Notes under the pieces: model-generated
Databases searched by the model: none
Seen by the model: the letters and a program-made list of their open reading frames with translations, nothing else
Told to the model about the DNA's origin: nothing
In this document: positions 27,325 to 44,487 of the stretch, one piece after another
How the letters are laid out: every line of letters starts with the position of its first letter
Numbering within the stretch: the stretch's first letter is position 1
Program-made: the position numbers and the translations under genes
Assembly (NCBI GenBank): GCA_018881555.1
Contig: JACAXG010000007.1
Location: forward strand, 10,048,435-10,112,434
DNA length: 64,000 nucleotides
Reading direction: 5' to 3'
Source of the DNA: Amblyornis subalaris
Taxonomy: Eukaryota > Chordata > Aves > Passeriformes > Ptilonorhynchidae

Positions 27325-30300
27325 TCAATTGTCTGTTATATGGTAAATAATTAGGAGTAATTACTTAATTAAAGATAGTTTCTCTTCTCCCTCTTTGTAA
27401 TCCATCCTGTACATGCAAAAACACATGAAACACATTTAAATATTGAAGGGATTAACACTTCTGGAATTCAATGCTTTTTGTAGAAGAAATCACAGGAGGC
27501 ATAGCTGCAGTTGAAATAAAACCCAGGTCAACAATGTCACTGTGATTGTACTGAGCCCAGAAACTCCACACACAAATTGTTTTCACCAGCAGAGAAGTAC
27601 TGTCAGAATACCAAACAAATATCAATCTTGGTTAATAGTAGTAACATTAGTATGTTAATTTTCAAGTTGCTCTTTAGATTTGCTGCTATACAAACTTCCC
27701 CAAATAACTCTAATTTTGAAGTACATCTCCCTGCCACAATTTCTAATCCATACTCCAAATTCCCAAGCTTTCCAGTACATGTGTTTTCAAGTAACTTTTN
27801 TTTGGAGAGAAAGACTTCTTTCTTTTTTTTTTTTTTTTTAATTGATGGGAATGTCACAGAACTGGCAGATCCTGGAGTTTACTGAGACAAAAGCACCTAG
27901 AGTTTCAGGGAGCCTGAATACCTGCTTTCATTGGGCAGCTAAGCCACGTATTCATTGCCTTTCCTGGTGTTGGCTGCCAAACGCAGCAGCCAAGCAAGGT
28001 AGAAGACTTTCCCCTCCTTCCTTCTACCAAGAACCTTCACCATCCAAGGTAAGAGTGTCTAATGAAGATGGAAACAAGATCTACAACACTTTTCTTGCTC
28101 CTATGTATTTCCTCTGACTTTTAGACAAGGGAATTAGGTGAAGTCCTGAATTGCCAAATTCCAGATCTGATAAGGTGCTGGAGAAACACATACCAGGAGT
28201 CACTGTGAGTGTCAGGCCTCAGCAGGAGAACCTGATGTTTTGCTATACCAGCAAGGTAAGACACAACCCTCTAAGAGTCCAAGTCCAAAACCAAAGCAGC
28301 TGTTCTCTTATTCAGCATAACCNTTCTCAGTCCTTTCCAGTGAGTCCTTATGCCACCAAGATCAGTGCCACCTCCATGGGGACTCCATGTTCCTGCTGAC
28401 AGTGTTGTCAGGGAGCTGGACGCTACAAGAGCGCACTGAGCCTCACCACTGACCAGNGGGATGTGATAAAATCTACTCCTCCAGCTGAGCCTGCTGGACT
28501 CCTGCTCAGCCACTCAACCAGCCCTGGAGCATGCATTTCCTGCTGGGGAAGGCAGAGAAAGCTGGCCAAGACAAGGAAACAGGAGGTAGGAATTTACAGG
28601 NGCAGCAGGGGAGGCATTTGGCTGAGCTGTAGCTGAATCACAGTGACAGAACCACTGCTTCTCTGCAAGGTGCAAAGAAACAGGCGAACCAAGTANGACA
28701 AGAATATCCTGCAAGTACCTTTCTTTCTAAAAGCTTCAGGGAGAGGCTCACAAAAAGCATAGGCTGTGGGTAAAATTGCTCCTATCAAGTATAAACACTC
28801 TTTTTACACCTTCCATAGAAAAACTTGTATTTCTCCCCCAGACAGAAACAAGAGGATAGATTCCAGTACTTCACTACTTCAATTCCCAAACACAGATTAC
28901 AGACTCAAAAGGAACAAGTGATCAGATGCACATACATGTTTTCAATTCACACAAGCACAAAATCTTTGGTTTATGTCTCTTCTAATTTATTTCTGCTACA
29001 GCTTAAGCTGGCGTAATTGGCTAATAGGCAACAAGAAAATCAGCAGTAATCATTCCCTAGATTAACACATTCTNGAAACAAAGGCATTTTCCAGGGAGAG
29101 AGCCCAGAATAACCTCACTCATTACCAAGCTCCTATTTTTCTATGGATTCGAACAAAGGAGAGCAACTAAACTCTACTTCATACACTGCAGGATGCCAGA
29201 AGCTGCACCTGCACTTCATTCTACTGCTGTACCAGTGTTCAGAGCTTTATTTGAGAGTTAGCAGAACCCACAGCTATGGAACATGNGTCTTGGCGGGAAT
29301 GAGAGAGCCAAGGGTAACAAATATTCTGCAGGATAGGGATGTGAATAAATCCCTGCTCTTCACAGAGGCAGGATCTGTAACCTCNAAAACCTGTGCAGAG
29401 CATAGTTGAATGGAGCTCCGCTGAGAGGCCAGGCCAGCGCTTCACACTGGGAGAAGCGAAGCTTTCCCATCTAAATTCCCTGATATGAGGAAACAAGCCC
29501 TTATCTTTTCATTGTTTCAAGGCACAGAGATGAGCTGAGAATACCACAACTATTTCAAGAATTTATTTTCCCACAATTCTCACTAATCCTAANGAGAACC
29601 ACAAAGCTTCATACATTGTTATCAACCTAGATAATCCCCTCCAGGCTGACCACCCTTTTTCTGCTAACTTGTTTGTTCTGTGGGCTTTTTTTAAACCAAT
29701 TTCTAAAATTAGAGGGAGGAAGGGAGGTTTTTGAGGACAATATACAAATATTGTCACAGCAATGGAGCAATCAGAGCAGCTGCCATACCCGGGCCCTCCT
29801 CAGCACCTGTTTTCAGTCNTGGCGCAAAGCTTTGCCTAAAATTGATTTTGCTACCTAAATCAAACGTGTTAGAAAATGTCTGAGTTCATAATCATTAATT
29901 CTCCATGTGGATGCAGCTGCAGTGCTATAGGCATTCATATAAATTCTTCATACAGCANGTGCCAGCTGTGAGTTACATGCTTTAGTCTGTACAGGTTTCA
30001 GAAAGAGTATATAGTTAAAGTAGCATTAAATCAAGGCAGGGTGTGGAGCAATCCTATGGGTGGCAGCATCTAGCTTCAGTTTAAGGCAGCCATTTTCTCC
30101 CCAAACCAGACTGATTTCTAAGCAGTTGCATTGGCAAAAATAACAGACTAGAATCTATTTTTGGATGTGGAAGCAAAGGAATAAATCGTATTCTTCCGGC
30201 AGATATTATAAAAACCCCTTGTTGTTTCAGTGGTTCTTGGCTCTTCCATTTTACTAATTGATTTTCAAAATATTTTTNCATTAAATGTAACATTCATTGA

Positions 30301-30360
30301 ACATAATAAAAATTACAAAGTAAGCCCAACAGAAAGTATCTATATGGATCTTCTTCTGGA

Positions 30361-30440
30361 AAAAAAAAGGCAAAACAAACAAACAAATAAACAAAATCGA
30401 TAAAAAAAAAAACCAAACCAAAAAGCAAAACACACAAAAG
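30361..30440. repeat. A-rich low-complexity, (CAAA)n-like
   Basis: A-runs separated by single C, G or T bases, including several cAAAc units. Possibly the tail of an old retroelement, but no element body was recognised beside it. Confidence 0.8.
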
Positions 30441-31112
30441 ACAGGGGTTTTTATGTAGTCAGATAAACAGCAGGAGACTGCTGGATTTGTTAAATACCTT
30501 TCTAATATCCAGGAGGGAGGAGAAGCTTTTCACTAGAGAAAAAAGCAAAGCGTGTGTTGAGGCTGATGTATTCTCACNTTCCCAGAGAAACACAGCTTGG
30601 TTTGTATGCCACTGCTAAAAAGCAAGGGGAATGGGCTGAAGCTCACACTTGAACAAATCCTGCTAGCTCTGTCCCTGCCTCTGCAGAGCTAGTGCCAGCA
30701 CAGTGGAGACCTTGGGATGAGCCGTTTTTAGAAAGCTTGGCAGAGCAAGACTTGAGTCTGCATCTGTTCCCAGAATCGCAGGGTCCGGAGCAGTAGTTTT
30801 GGAGCGGCACAACAGGGCAGAGATAGAATTAGCAACATACAGATAAAAGAGGGACTGGAGGCTGTAAAAATCAATGGTGTGAGGTTAAACATTGTGTTAA
30901 ATGGCTTAGATCCTCATAAAAAGTGAATATAAAAATTCCTTTGTGTTTTGCTGCAACCTAAATTGTCTTACTGATCCCATTTATATATTTATTTTTGCAC
31001 TGGAAGCCCAAGTACACCAGCGTGTTTGTCACCAGAGGTCTGGCATCTCTTTATCTAGAAAGAGCTTGGGATTTGCCCCAGTATTGCCAAGGGATTCCAC
31101 AGTGGGCTAGGC

Positions 31113-31349
31113 ATGATCTCAGCTATGGATATGGAAGAAGAGATGACTCTGGGCCCATTTTTTCCTTGGAGTCTCTGCAGAGACTTTTGGAAAACTCCAC
31201 ACATAGTGTGCATCAAAGAAGCTGTAGACCGAGCTGTTTCTGAACAGCTGGACCGTAAGGATGCCATGCAGCAGGAGTCAAGATTACTTGGCTACACACA
31301 GATGACTGAACAGCTTGCAGATACAACAAGCAAGCTGGAAAAAGATTAA
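31113..31349 (+). other. Open frame of unknown origin, possible degenerate retrocopy
   Basis: A 78-codon plus-strand frame lies antisense within a MAPK10 intron. Its second half, from IKEAVDRAVSEQLDRKDAM to TTSKLEKD, is charged and helix-prone like a coiled coil, unlike the surrounding chance frames. An A-rich stretch follows the stop (31360-31382), as in processed retrocopies. No parent gene was recognised and no function is proposed. It may simply be a chance frame. Confidence 0.2.
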
Positions 31350-34300
31350 GTTTGGTTCGAAAAATAAAAAGAAGAAAAGAAATGTGTCTTTCTTCTCTAA
31401 CCACTCCTCCTCACCGACATTAACAAAGATTTTTGTAGAAGCTGTGTTAAGCTATAGTCAATCAGCTATAAAGGGATAGATGCTGTTGACTAGAGGAAAT
31501 ATCTGTGCTTGTGTAGAAAGCAGAGCTGCACACTTCTTTTGTGAGACAACAGATGCACACCATCAATCTCTAAGCAGAAAACCAAGCCCTGTGACAGAGT
31601 GCTTTTAAAAAATGTGGCAGCTCGTCGAAGATTTTAGATACAACATCTATACACACAGAGGCGAGCCAGAGAAAAGCATACCAGAAGAGATGAACAACCT
31701 GAAAAAAAGCCTTGCTTTTTTCATGTATTGAAGGTGACACCTTCTTTGAAGTGTGTTTGCCAAGGCCACAGAGCTCTCCAGAAGTGCTTCTCCATCATAA
31801 TGGACGCTCAGCACTCACAGGTAAAATAAGAGGTGGGCGATTTTTTTTTTTCTTCTGACAAACTGTGAAACTTGAAATGCATTTGAACAAATTGTATTTA
31901 ATAGCTGGTCATAGACAATACAGCAGCAGTTTCTGTCCTGGNTCTCAGACTGAGAGCCCTAAACCAAATTCTCTTCATAGGCAACACAGGAAACAGCATC
32001 ACATTAATAGAAGGTAACACATAGATTGGCCTGCACAGAAAAATGAATGGTAATCGCAACTCAGCCCCCTGTGGATGGTCCTAGATGCAAAAATACTCCA
32101 GTGAAATATAAATCCTATGAAAATAAAACCATGAATGAAAGATGTGTGAGTTACAGTGAATAAAATCCCACAAAATCTATCACTGAAATTTGACTAAAAA
32201 TTGTCAACTAAACTTCTGCCAAAATAGACAAATGTTTAAAAGGAATGTTTTTAACATCTGATCTTTCTGTTTCATGGAAATCTCTCTTCTCATGGATGGC
32301 ATATATCAGATAAACAGACAAACCACAGGTACAGTAAAATCTAAGACAAATTTTGAAACCAGTTAAGAGAAAACATCATATAATAATCTATGGCAAATTC
32401 TGCCACTAGATTTGTTCCCATGAAATGGAACAATACTTTTCCCAAGTAGGAAGCAATATGAGATCACATGTACATTCAAAAGGTTCCAAAATGGAATCAA
32501 AAATAAAATGAAGGGTTTCTTCAAATACATCAATAACAAAAGGAAGAACTTCTTTAAACGCAAAGCATACGTCTAGGAATCCATCCTGTTCACAATTTGA
32601 ACATTTTGGGATAAAAAACAGTGACCTGCATATAGGCATAAACATTAGGGTAGGTATGGAAAATTAAATATCAGAGTTGGAATTTATTCACAAATCATCC
32701 CAATGAAGGGTAAGAATGTATAGCAGCTTCAAACAAAAGGCAGCTGTGTAAATGAAAACAGTCTCGAGCCCAGCATTTTCAGACAGGAAAANAGGGAAGC
32801 TAATATGTCATCAGGGAGATACTGAGATTATCTACAATAAACAGCACAGTCTGCATGTAGAGGCAAGATGTGTTAGAAAGCTCTTCTTTCCTAAAAATAG
32901 AACAAGAGTAATTTGAGGGAGAAAAGGTATCGTGTGTGTCATTTATTCATGATAATAATCCAAATGTTACACTGGTAAAGTAAATATCATAACATGAAAG
33001 CAATAAACATAATATTTGTTTAAAAGTGGATCTGAGACAGTTTTTGCATATAACTTCCAAGAAGGAGNCTTTAACTGAAATATGAAACAGAGAAGTAAGG
33101 TCTATAGGTTCTTATTCTGATTGTACAATAGGCTTCCTGTGTAATATTAGTAAATAATATTTTTGCCCTTTGAACTCTGGTTTCCCTACATTTAAACTGA
33201 GTGTGGAGGTGGATAACANATTTCAACAATTCCTAAAATCTTGGAAATTCCAAACAACCAAACCCATACATTTTCTGTCCATGTTTTCATATTTTTTAAA
33301 AACACATATTTTAGTTATAATTGGTTGAATACAGAAATTATCTTACCTTAACTGTAACACTATTCCAAATAATTTAGATCAATGTTGTGTGCTCTGGAGA
33401 ACCTAACACTGTGACTCTCTTATCAAAGACACTACAGCAAGCTGAGTGTGCTCGAAAGAAGCTGGCAAACCACCTATGTTAGACATAAGGATTTCCCCTA
33501 AATCCAAAATCCACAGGTAAGCTTAAAAACGTTGCACGGCCTGTTTCTAACTGCGAGTGTGATGACTGTTTCAGAGCTGTTGAGGGCTTTGGTTGTGATT
33601 TGTTTTCGTGCAGAAGTCTGTGGGAGAGCCACAGCACTGTTTGAGTAACCTCCCGTGGTTAGTGAATAGCAAGTCCCACATCTAATAACAGATCATCTTC
33701 CTCTCTGTGTCAGGGAATCACATTTGGCATTTAAGGCCACCCAGAAGAGTTTAATGCTGTTACACCAAGCAGGGAAAAGGGTATTGCATTCCTCCCACTT
33801 CCCATTTGTGTGCAGTGTTTGCCTATTAGAAAGAGACATAATAGTTTTATTGCCCCCCATACAGNCTNTGAAAGACCATAAACTTANAATAGACTTATAA
33901 AAAGGGACTGTAGCTGTCTCACTAGTCTGCTTTTTAACTGGGCAGGGCTGTTTTATCNGTTCCCCTCACATCTATAATGCTGCAAATCTGGGCAGACACA
34001 GAGGGTTGTTACNTCCAGGTTAAACCTTGACACCAAATTCTCTGCTTATTCCCTGAGCCGGCTTCAGTGCTCTTCATTGTCTACTCCAGCACATGCCGAC
34101 ATTTAACGACACCGCAACAGCTCACTTCAAAATTTGTTACATTAAATGCTTTCAGTTACCTGTCCTCTTAGGCTTCTGAAGGCAATTGTCACTGTACAAC
34201 AGATGCCTGGCTGCTTTTGATGAAGCCATTTACTGTCTAACTAAACAGCAGAAGTTGCCTAATTCCCTCTTCCTCGGTACCATACTTTCTGAAAACACTG

Positions 34301-35565
34301 TCTCGTTTAATACCTCTGTATCCTAATTTTTATGTTATCCCTACTGTACAGAATTATTGACAGTGGGCGGAATCCTGCCTCATATTTTGCTATGGAAAGA
34401 GAACTTAAAGCCCCCCAAAACATCCCACAACCAAACCTTTAGCTACGTGATGAAAGACCTCACTGTGTGTAAAAGTGCTTATCAACTGTTACCAAGAGAA
34501 AGAGTGCAGCGAACATGGGCAGATGAAGCACANTGCAGGTTACTAAATCCCAGTGGGGCAACCAGGAAAAATAGTGGGAAGCTAAGCACTATGCAAGTGA
34601 CCAAGTGCAACTTCATCACTAATTTTCCAATTGCTCTCTTGTCAGGTTCCCTGGCTGCACATTTGCAGGGCAGTCTGTGAAAAAGCAAAGCTGCTCCATA
34701 GAGCCTTGTCATGCTGCAAATCTAATATTAATGAGCCATTTTTAGGTTTTGAAATGTCATTCAAATACTGTTTCTTTGTTCAATTGTACCCTCTTATAAC
34801 TTCTGTGGGTTTGTTCAGTACGGACAAATTCACAGAGTCAGATTATTAAGTGAATCAGCAAAAGCATCTATCTCTCAAACAGCTAATTTGTTGGATGTTT
34901 TTAGATGCCTACTAACTCCCACCCCTGCTATAAATTTGGCAACATCTAACAAAAATACATGAGACAACAGTCATTTCCCCATTGCACAAGGCATGCTTAA
35001 TGCATGGCATTAGGAAATGTGTGCTGAATTTGATCCTAACTTTTCTGCAACTGTAACAGGGCAGATGTCTCAGTGGAGTATTTGGTGGAAGACACTCTTG
35101 AGCAAGAACAGAAAATCACCAAACTCCCACAAAACTTTTTTAGGTTTTATCCAGAAAATAATGAGTAAATGATTCACAGCTAACCACTGNAGGTATGTCA
35201 GCATGAACAGATGGATATTTATAATTTTATAAACTGTTCACTGTGAAAAGAAAGTCTTCCAATTTAACTTTCCCTCTGCAAATGAGAGTGTCAAAACCAA
35301 TCCCTATAAAGCACTCCTAAATAACATCCTCTGCAAAAAAACCATGAGCTCGAAGTTTGATGGGGTTTGTGCATTCCATTTACTTTTGAACTTTACTGCA
35401 CTTTCAAGAACACAGACTGAATTGGAGAATACCACTAAACAGCAGTGATTTAATTTTGCATGGTCTTAGTTTCCTATGGTGGCTAAGTAAGATTTCTAAT
35501 GCTGTTGAAATAATGAGCTCTATTTTCATACAGAGTATTACAGAGCACCTCTCTGGAATTATACC

Positions 35566-35607
35566 CATACCTATTATACCACACCTATTATACTATACCT
35601 ATTATAC
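35566..35607. repeat. 14-bp tandem repeat, three copies
   Basis: Three consecutive 14-mers, catacctattatac, cacacctattatac and tatacctattatac, differ only at the first three bases. Confidence 0.92.
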
Positions 35608-36230
35608 TACATCACTGGAGTGCTGACAGATTGCACTTATTCCCGTTAACACAGCTTCACCTAGGCATACAGATTATAAGAAAAAAATCCATTTCTGTTT
35701 GCATACAGTGTACATGATACTGCACATTGAACTGTAGCCCAGGAAAACACGAGCCCCTGTTTCATTTTAAGGAAGAATTTATGTCCAGTTGAGATTTTTC
35801 TGAATTCTGACTTCGTGATTCTTTTATTTTTCAGAATCCTGACTATTGTTTTGCTTAATTCTCCTCCTCTCCACATATATCCTTGAACACAAACATAGGA
35901 AATCATGTTTGCTGTGTTCCACAGGGAAAGGTTTGGAAAGAAAGATAGTATCTTTTGCCAGATTGAGTTCTATAGCTAAAAAATAGGTGATCTACTGAGT
36001 TCAAAATCCTTTCTGGAAGAAAGCAGAAAATGGCTTCACATGCTTCAAGTGCATTTCCTTCTCCCATCTATTATCAGTTAATCTAATAATAAAGAGAGAT
36101 ATTCCGTCCCTACAGATCTCATTTCACATAAATCCCAAGACCACCGCAGTCACAGCATTGTTTCTTTATCGCACGCTCATTACTGTGCTGCTGTAAAGCA
36201 GCAGGAATCTATGAATCACATTTGCGTCTA

Positions 36231-39077
<2,847 letters not shown>

Positions 39078-41436
39078 TTACATGCAGATAATTGCCACTA
39101 CGTCACCTTGGAAGAACAATTTGGGCACCCGCCCTCTCTATTCAGTCTGTGGAGAGTAAGACCCAGCTGGCTTAAAGAAGTTCTGCACAGGACAAAAAAA
39201 TCTTCTCCAACTAATCTGCTTTGCACTTGTATGTTTACTTTTTCCAATAACCTCATTGATGCTATTTTTTCCAATACCAGCCAACCAGCAACNCCTCAAA
39301 ATCAATTTTTTTGATTCTATAAGACCACACTGGGACTTATTTTCTATAGACAAATGATGCACAGGTGTAGACAGATGTTTCTCTTTAACTGAAAATGCGA
39401 CAGCTACATTGCTAAACTGANGTTGACTAATAAAAAACAGGTTCTAACGCTTAAAAAGAAATTGTATTACAGGCATTTTGTACTGAGCTTTTTGTTGTTG
39501 TTGTTCTGGTATTGATTTTTTAGTTTTCTTCTGATAACAGTTAGGCATCTGATAGGTGTTATGTAGCTCTTCCAGTCACGNTCGGTACAAGACTCACTGT
39601 GCCAAAAAAAGCAGATTATCAGTAGCACCTCTACATCACACTGTCTAATTCACAGAACTAAGACACTGATGACTAAATGAAAAAAAAAGGAAGAGGACAT
39701 GCAGCCATGGGTACATTGATGCTAAGAAATACGATGAAGAGAGATTTGTTAAGAACATACTGGAAAGAAAATGGTTTTAAAAGACAAACATTCAAAGCAT
39801 TTCAGCACAGAGATTTTTTTTTTTTAAAGTATTCTTCTAAGTTATTATTGTCACAACTATCGTAAGTGTGGAGGAGTTTCCNAAACACTAAAGACAGCCC
39901 CTCGCAATCTAGGAGAGAAATCAGATCAACAGAATGACGATAACAAGAAAAAATAAATAAAGTCAAGCAAAAACCAGTTCTTGGTTTTAGTAGCAATTTC
40001 AGATTTTAACAAAAGTGTATTATTTTAGGGAAATTGAAACAGTCTTTTCACATACCTTGAAAAGTAAAGACAGACTTAATTCCGATTTACATGAACTGTC
40101 TTATTTGAACAAAAAAATCGAATAACTCATTTAAAAATTGCAGGTTTACTAATCAAAAGTGTTTAAAGGAAGGAAAATTATTTAAACATAGGCTTTAAGA
40201 ATTCTAAAACAGTGTTTTGAATGGTTTTATTTTTCTGCTGAAAAAGGTTGCTAGAAATAGCAGCAGTCTGTAAAGATTTTTCTGAATAACTTTTATTTTT
40301 CAAACTAAAGTGAAGATTTATGTAGAAAAGCCCCTCCCACACACACACTCCATAGGTTGTATGTAGCTTGTCTTGTGTTGTCGGTGAAAAATATCTTTTT
40401 CTCAAGAGAAAACCAAACAATTGCAACAACAATAAAGTTATCTAAGACTACAGCCGCTCAAAGAGTAGCCTGAATATTTCATTAAATGTTTTATTAGAAA
40501 ATAAAGTGGTTTGGCATTTTAAACTNGTGTTCAAATTAACACACCTCATTGATTGCTGACTGGACTATTTCTGAAGCAGGCCTTTCTGAGGAACTTGAGA
40601 ATACAGAGCGTGTAAATGCTTTGCAGAGAAGAACAGAGAANACAGAAATGAAGATGCTGTTAGTTGTGCCAAGAGAAGCTAAATGGGTGAGAAAGCCAAG
40701 CTATAAAATCATCACTGGAAGCATTACCTGTGCACNTTGAGGGAAGGCTGTTTGATAAACAGTGAGGGCCAAACACAGGACTTGCTTCGAAGAAGGTTAC
40801 CCTTGCACAGAGCAGGTGAACCATCTCCCAGGCACTTAATGAAGGCCGAAGAGAAAATGATCTTTGGGATTACAGACTTTTGTGGGACTTGTGAGAGGGA
40901 AGATGTAGTAAAATGCCCTAGATGCGAGTGATAAAGGAAAGAGTACAAGTTCCCAGAAGAGGGCCTATGTGGTGGGAACCAGTGTCAGTGGTGATAGAGA
41001 GGGGAGAAGGAAAATCCACAGACAACGGGCCAGTGTCCACTGCATGCGTTTCTTCTGAGCTGACAGAAAGGCTCTCACTAAGAAACAACAGACAAGCAAA
41101 CTCCCACCCACGGCTGGGAGATTTTAAGAGATGGAGACATCGGTGCAAAACCAATAGCCAAAGCCAAGGGAACTGGCAGAGCCACCATGTTCTGCTACTT
41201 CACTAGACTTGACTTGCAGGACAGCACTGGACCTTTTGCAGCCCTGGCTCACACCGAGAGCCAGAAGGTCAGGCTTTATGTCNCAGCAACTTCAGGGACC
41301 GGTTTTGAGTAACTGAATGATCTGAATGGATAATCCTGCTTCTTCACTGTATTATTTCTGACTTATGTTGTTCATATACTGCCAAAACCCTTAAACAAAA
41401 TACACTCATTTGGTCTTTAGATACATTTACATACAG

Positions 41437-41459
41437 ACACACACACACACACACACACA
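41437..41459. repeat. (AC)n microsatellite
   Basis: Uninterrupted AC dinucleotides, about eleven units. Confidence 0.95.
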
Positions 41460-44330
41460 AATTGACATGATGGAGCACTCAGGACTGTTTTTGTCCTGAT
41501 AACAGCAATAACAAAACCATGCCCAGTGAAAGTGGGTAGCGACAGATTAGTTTTTAGTCAGATGGACACACACATTTTCTCTCTAGTAATGCTTCTCCAC
41601 TTACCTAGACCTTACAAGCACTGGATTATATTCTGAGATCCAATACATGAAAATGTGCAAGAATGTAATAATGTTGTTGCTGAATGCTGCTCCAGCTCCA
41701 TTTCACTGTAATGTTTTACGCAGTCACCGTTTGTGATGCATCTGTGATGCACCTGGCAATGAGAAGTTGTACTCNTTGTGGTAGAAGATTTTTTTTTTAA
41801 AAATACTCTTGGAAAAAAAAATCTGAGGTTTGTTTATCAAGGCAAAGATAAGCAGCTTTCTCTAGCTGGAAGTCAGCATTAGCTACAGCAATTCTGCAGG
41901 AAACAAATGNTACTACAGGACAGTCCTGATATGAATCACAATCCATAGTAGGTTACATTAACCAAAGAGCGACTATACTAAAGATGTTATTTGCACACCA
42001 ATTGAAAAAATGGTAGAGTTAGTGATCACATAACTCTGACAGAAATTTCCCAGGCAAAAAAAAGATTAACCTCTATCGGAGTGGAAAAACCCTCTCTATA
42101 GAATAAAAACAGGAGACCCTGTTATTCTCCTTGAAATTAAGCAAATATTGGACAGACTGGAAGACGGAAAGAATTACAACTCAAAGCTCTGGAAAATGAT
42201 TAAATGACTGCTTAAAAGCTATTTGAATCAGTTCAGNTGTCCTTTGCCCCAAGCAGGATCAAGGAAAATGTGTCAACTGCTCACAAAAGCATCTGTATGA
42301 TTTAAGACAGAAGAAGGGATCTAACCTGGATTTATTAGCTTGCCTCTGGCAATAACACTGTGGCATTTAGGAACATTAAGATGGCCATACAGAGTTACAG
42401 CAAAGGTTTAAGAAAATAGATCTTAAATGTGTATCTTTTGAATAAAGATTTATCATTGAGGCCTCAGGTTGCCTCAAGCTCACCAACCACCTCTTCTCTT
42501 CGTACTCTCATACTGTCCTGAGGATTGTTCTCCTTTGCTTTCTAAATACTTGTTTATTTATTTAGAAAATTACCAGAAGCTGAACNGCAGATTAAGATAT
42601 ATATCTTTCTAAAGCAAAGGCATAAAATTTCTAATAGGAAAATAATATTCTGAATGAACAATAAAGTGTTTCTTTTCCAAAAATCAGATTCCACACTAAA
42701 GTCACCTATTTAGAGGCACAGGCTCAAAGTTTACCAGGATTTGTGTTTCTGTGTGCATTCATGCAATGTATTTCAAAAGTGTGAATTAAGAACCAGTGTT
42801 TTGTTCATTCAGTTGGCCTGTAAACTTCANTTAAATTAAATTTCTGCAAATTTCCAAACAACTATAAGGAAATGGAGATGGCTCCAAGAGAAAATTTACA
42901 ATACTTCTCCATCTCAATCACAAAATATTAAAAGCATTTCTACAGTGTACAAAGTAGTAGCTTATGCCTAAAAAATTAATTTAGACAAAAAATTATTGTC
43001 TACCTACCTAGCCTCAAAATCACAATAATTTTTCTTTTTTCTTCTTGTAATGTGTCTGTGTANATCATACTCTTTTTTTGAGTGAAGGATTGTATTTTGT
43101 TATGTTCAACAGCAAGGTTTTGCAAGAGGAGTTACTGTTTGCCTAAGGATGTTTTAGTAGTACTGTGGTACAAATAATTTAATCACTCATGTTTGTTCTC
43201 CAGAAAAATGAGTCTGTTTCTAAAATCCTCCTCAAGCAGGATCTATGGACTGTGATGTGGAAAACACAAGTAATTCTGCCAAAATGCCTGTTTATAACAG
43301 AGCTTTTGGAATTGTGCTGGATGGTGGTGATGCTGGTGGGAAGCACGCTTCCNTGTCCAGCACACTGGACTGCACTTTCTCCACCTATTAAGCAGTGCAT
43401 CTGCACCAGCTTTACTGCACTGGGGCAAGATTTGCTCTTTCTGGCTAAATGTGCTGCTTCTGGAGAAAATTAGAACCAGGGCATGTCAAAACTTCTTTTG
43501 TTAAGGTAGGCAAAACAAAAACAAAACAGGCACAGGACGTTTCCTTTGTAAGAGACAGACAGGGGAAGCTCATCTCTTTTCAATCTCAAAATCTTGGTAA
43601 CCACCTTTCTAACAGTTTTCTCCTTAAATCTGCATGTTCCACCAACAAAAACTGCACTGCTTCAGGCAATTTTTTGACACTCCTAACTTGTCAGAATTAG
43701 CTGCTATGAGCAGCTCTGCATTTCCCTGCCCAACACCAAATTGTGGCAACAACTGCAAAGTTAATAGCTCAACTAATTTTTATATTTTTTTATTGAACCT
43801 TTCTTTTTAAACAAATCTGTTAAAAAACAAATTAACCAGCTTCACTGTGGGAAATAATCTGTGTCACATTCATATTTTTCCCACAGTCCCACAATTTACA
43901 TATTGATGCCAACACAGTTTACAAAAAAAAACCAACCCACATGAAAGAAATTGCAAATGTTGCCATCTGCACAGTAACTGTGGAGCATTTTCTGTTCCAA
44001 GGTGAATGCTTTGAGAAGAACGTGGCATTTGTAAAAATTAAACTGTAACAGAAAATACTGTGCAACGTTCAGAACAGGAATTGCTATTTATGTGGCATAA
44101 TGGAACGTGTGGTGGTAACAAAAATAACACGTAGCACAAATAAGTTACTTCAGAAGATTACCATTGATCATTCAGAAGTTAGGAGAGAGCAGTGTTGGCT
44201 GGACACGTCATCAACCGTTTGGATGCACATCTATGACAACACCTTAACTAAAAGTTTCAAGCACTATTATTTTTAGCTGGCATTTCATTCAGTTGCTGAG
44301 CATCTGTGCTTACACAGCAGCAAGCAAACC

Positions 44331-44487
44331 ACAGAATGAGAATGGTTTGGGTTGGAAGGGACCTTAAAGATCATCCAGTTCCAACCCCCTGCCATGGGCT
44401 GGGACACCTTTCACCAGACCAGATTGNTCTGAGCCCCATCCAACTTGGCCTTGAACACTTCCAGGGATGGGGCATCCACAAGTGCTA
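44331..44487 (-). mobile_element. CR1 LINE 3'-end fragment, minus strand
   Basis: The plus strand reads gaatggtttgggttggaagg, then gaccttaaagatcatcc, ccatgggctgggacacc and ttccagggatggggcatcca. This is the reverse complement of a CR1 3' end. It is only about 157 bp and retains near-consensus phrases, so it appears relatively young. The terminal octamer repeat is reduced to agaatg. Confidence 0.93.
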
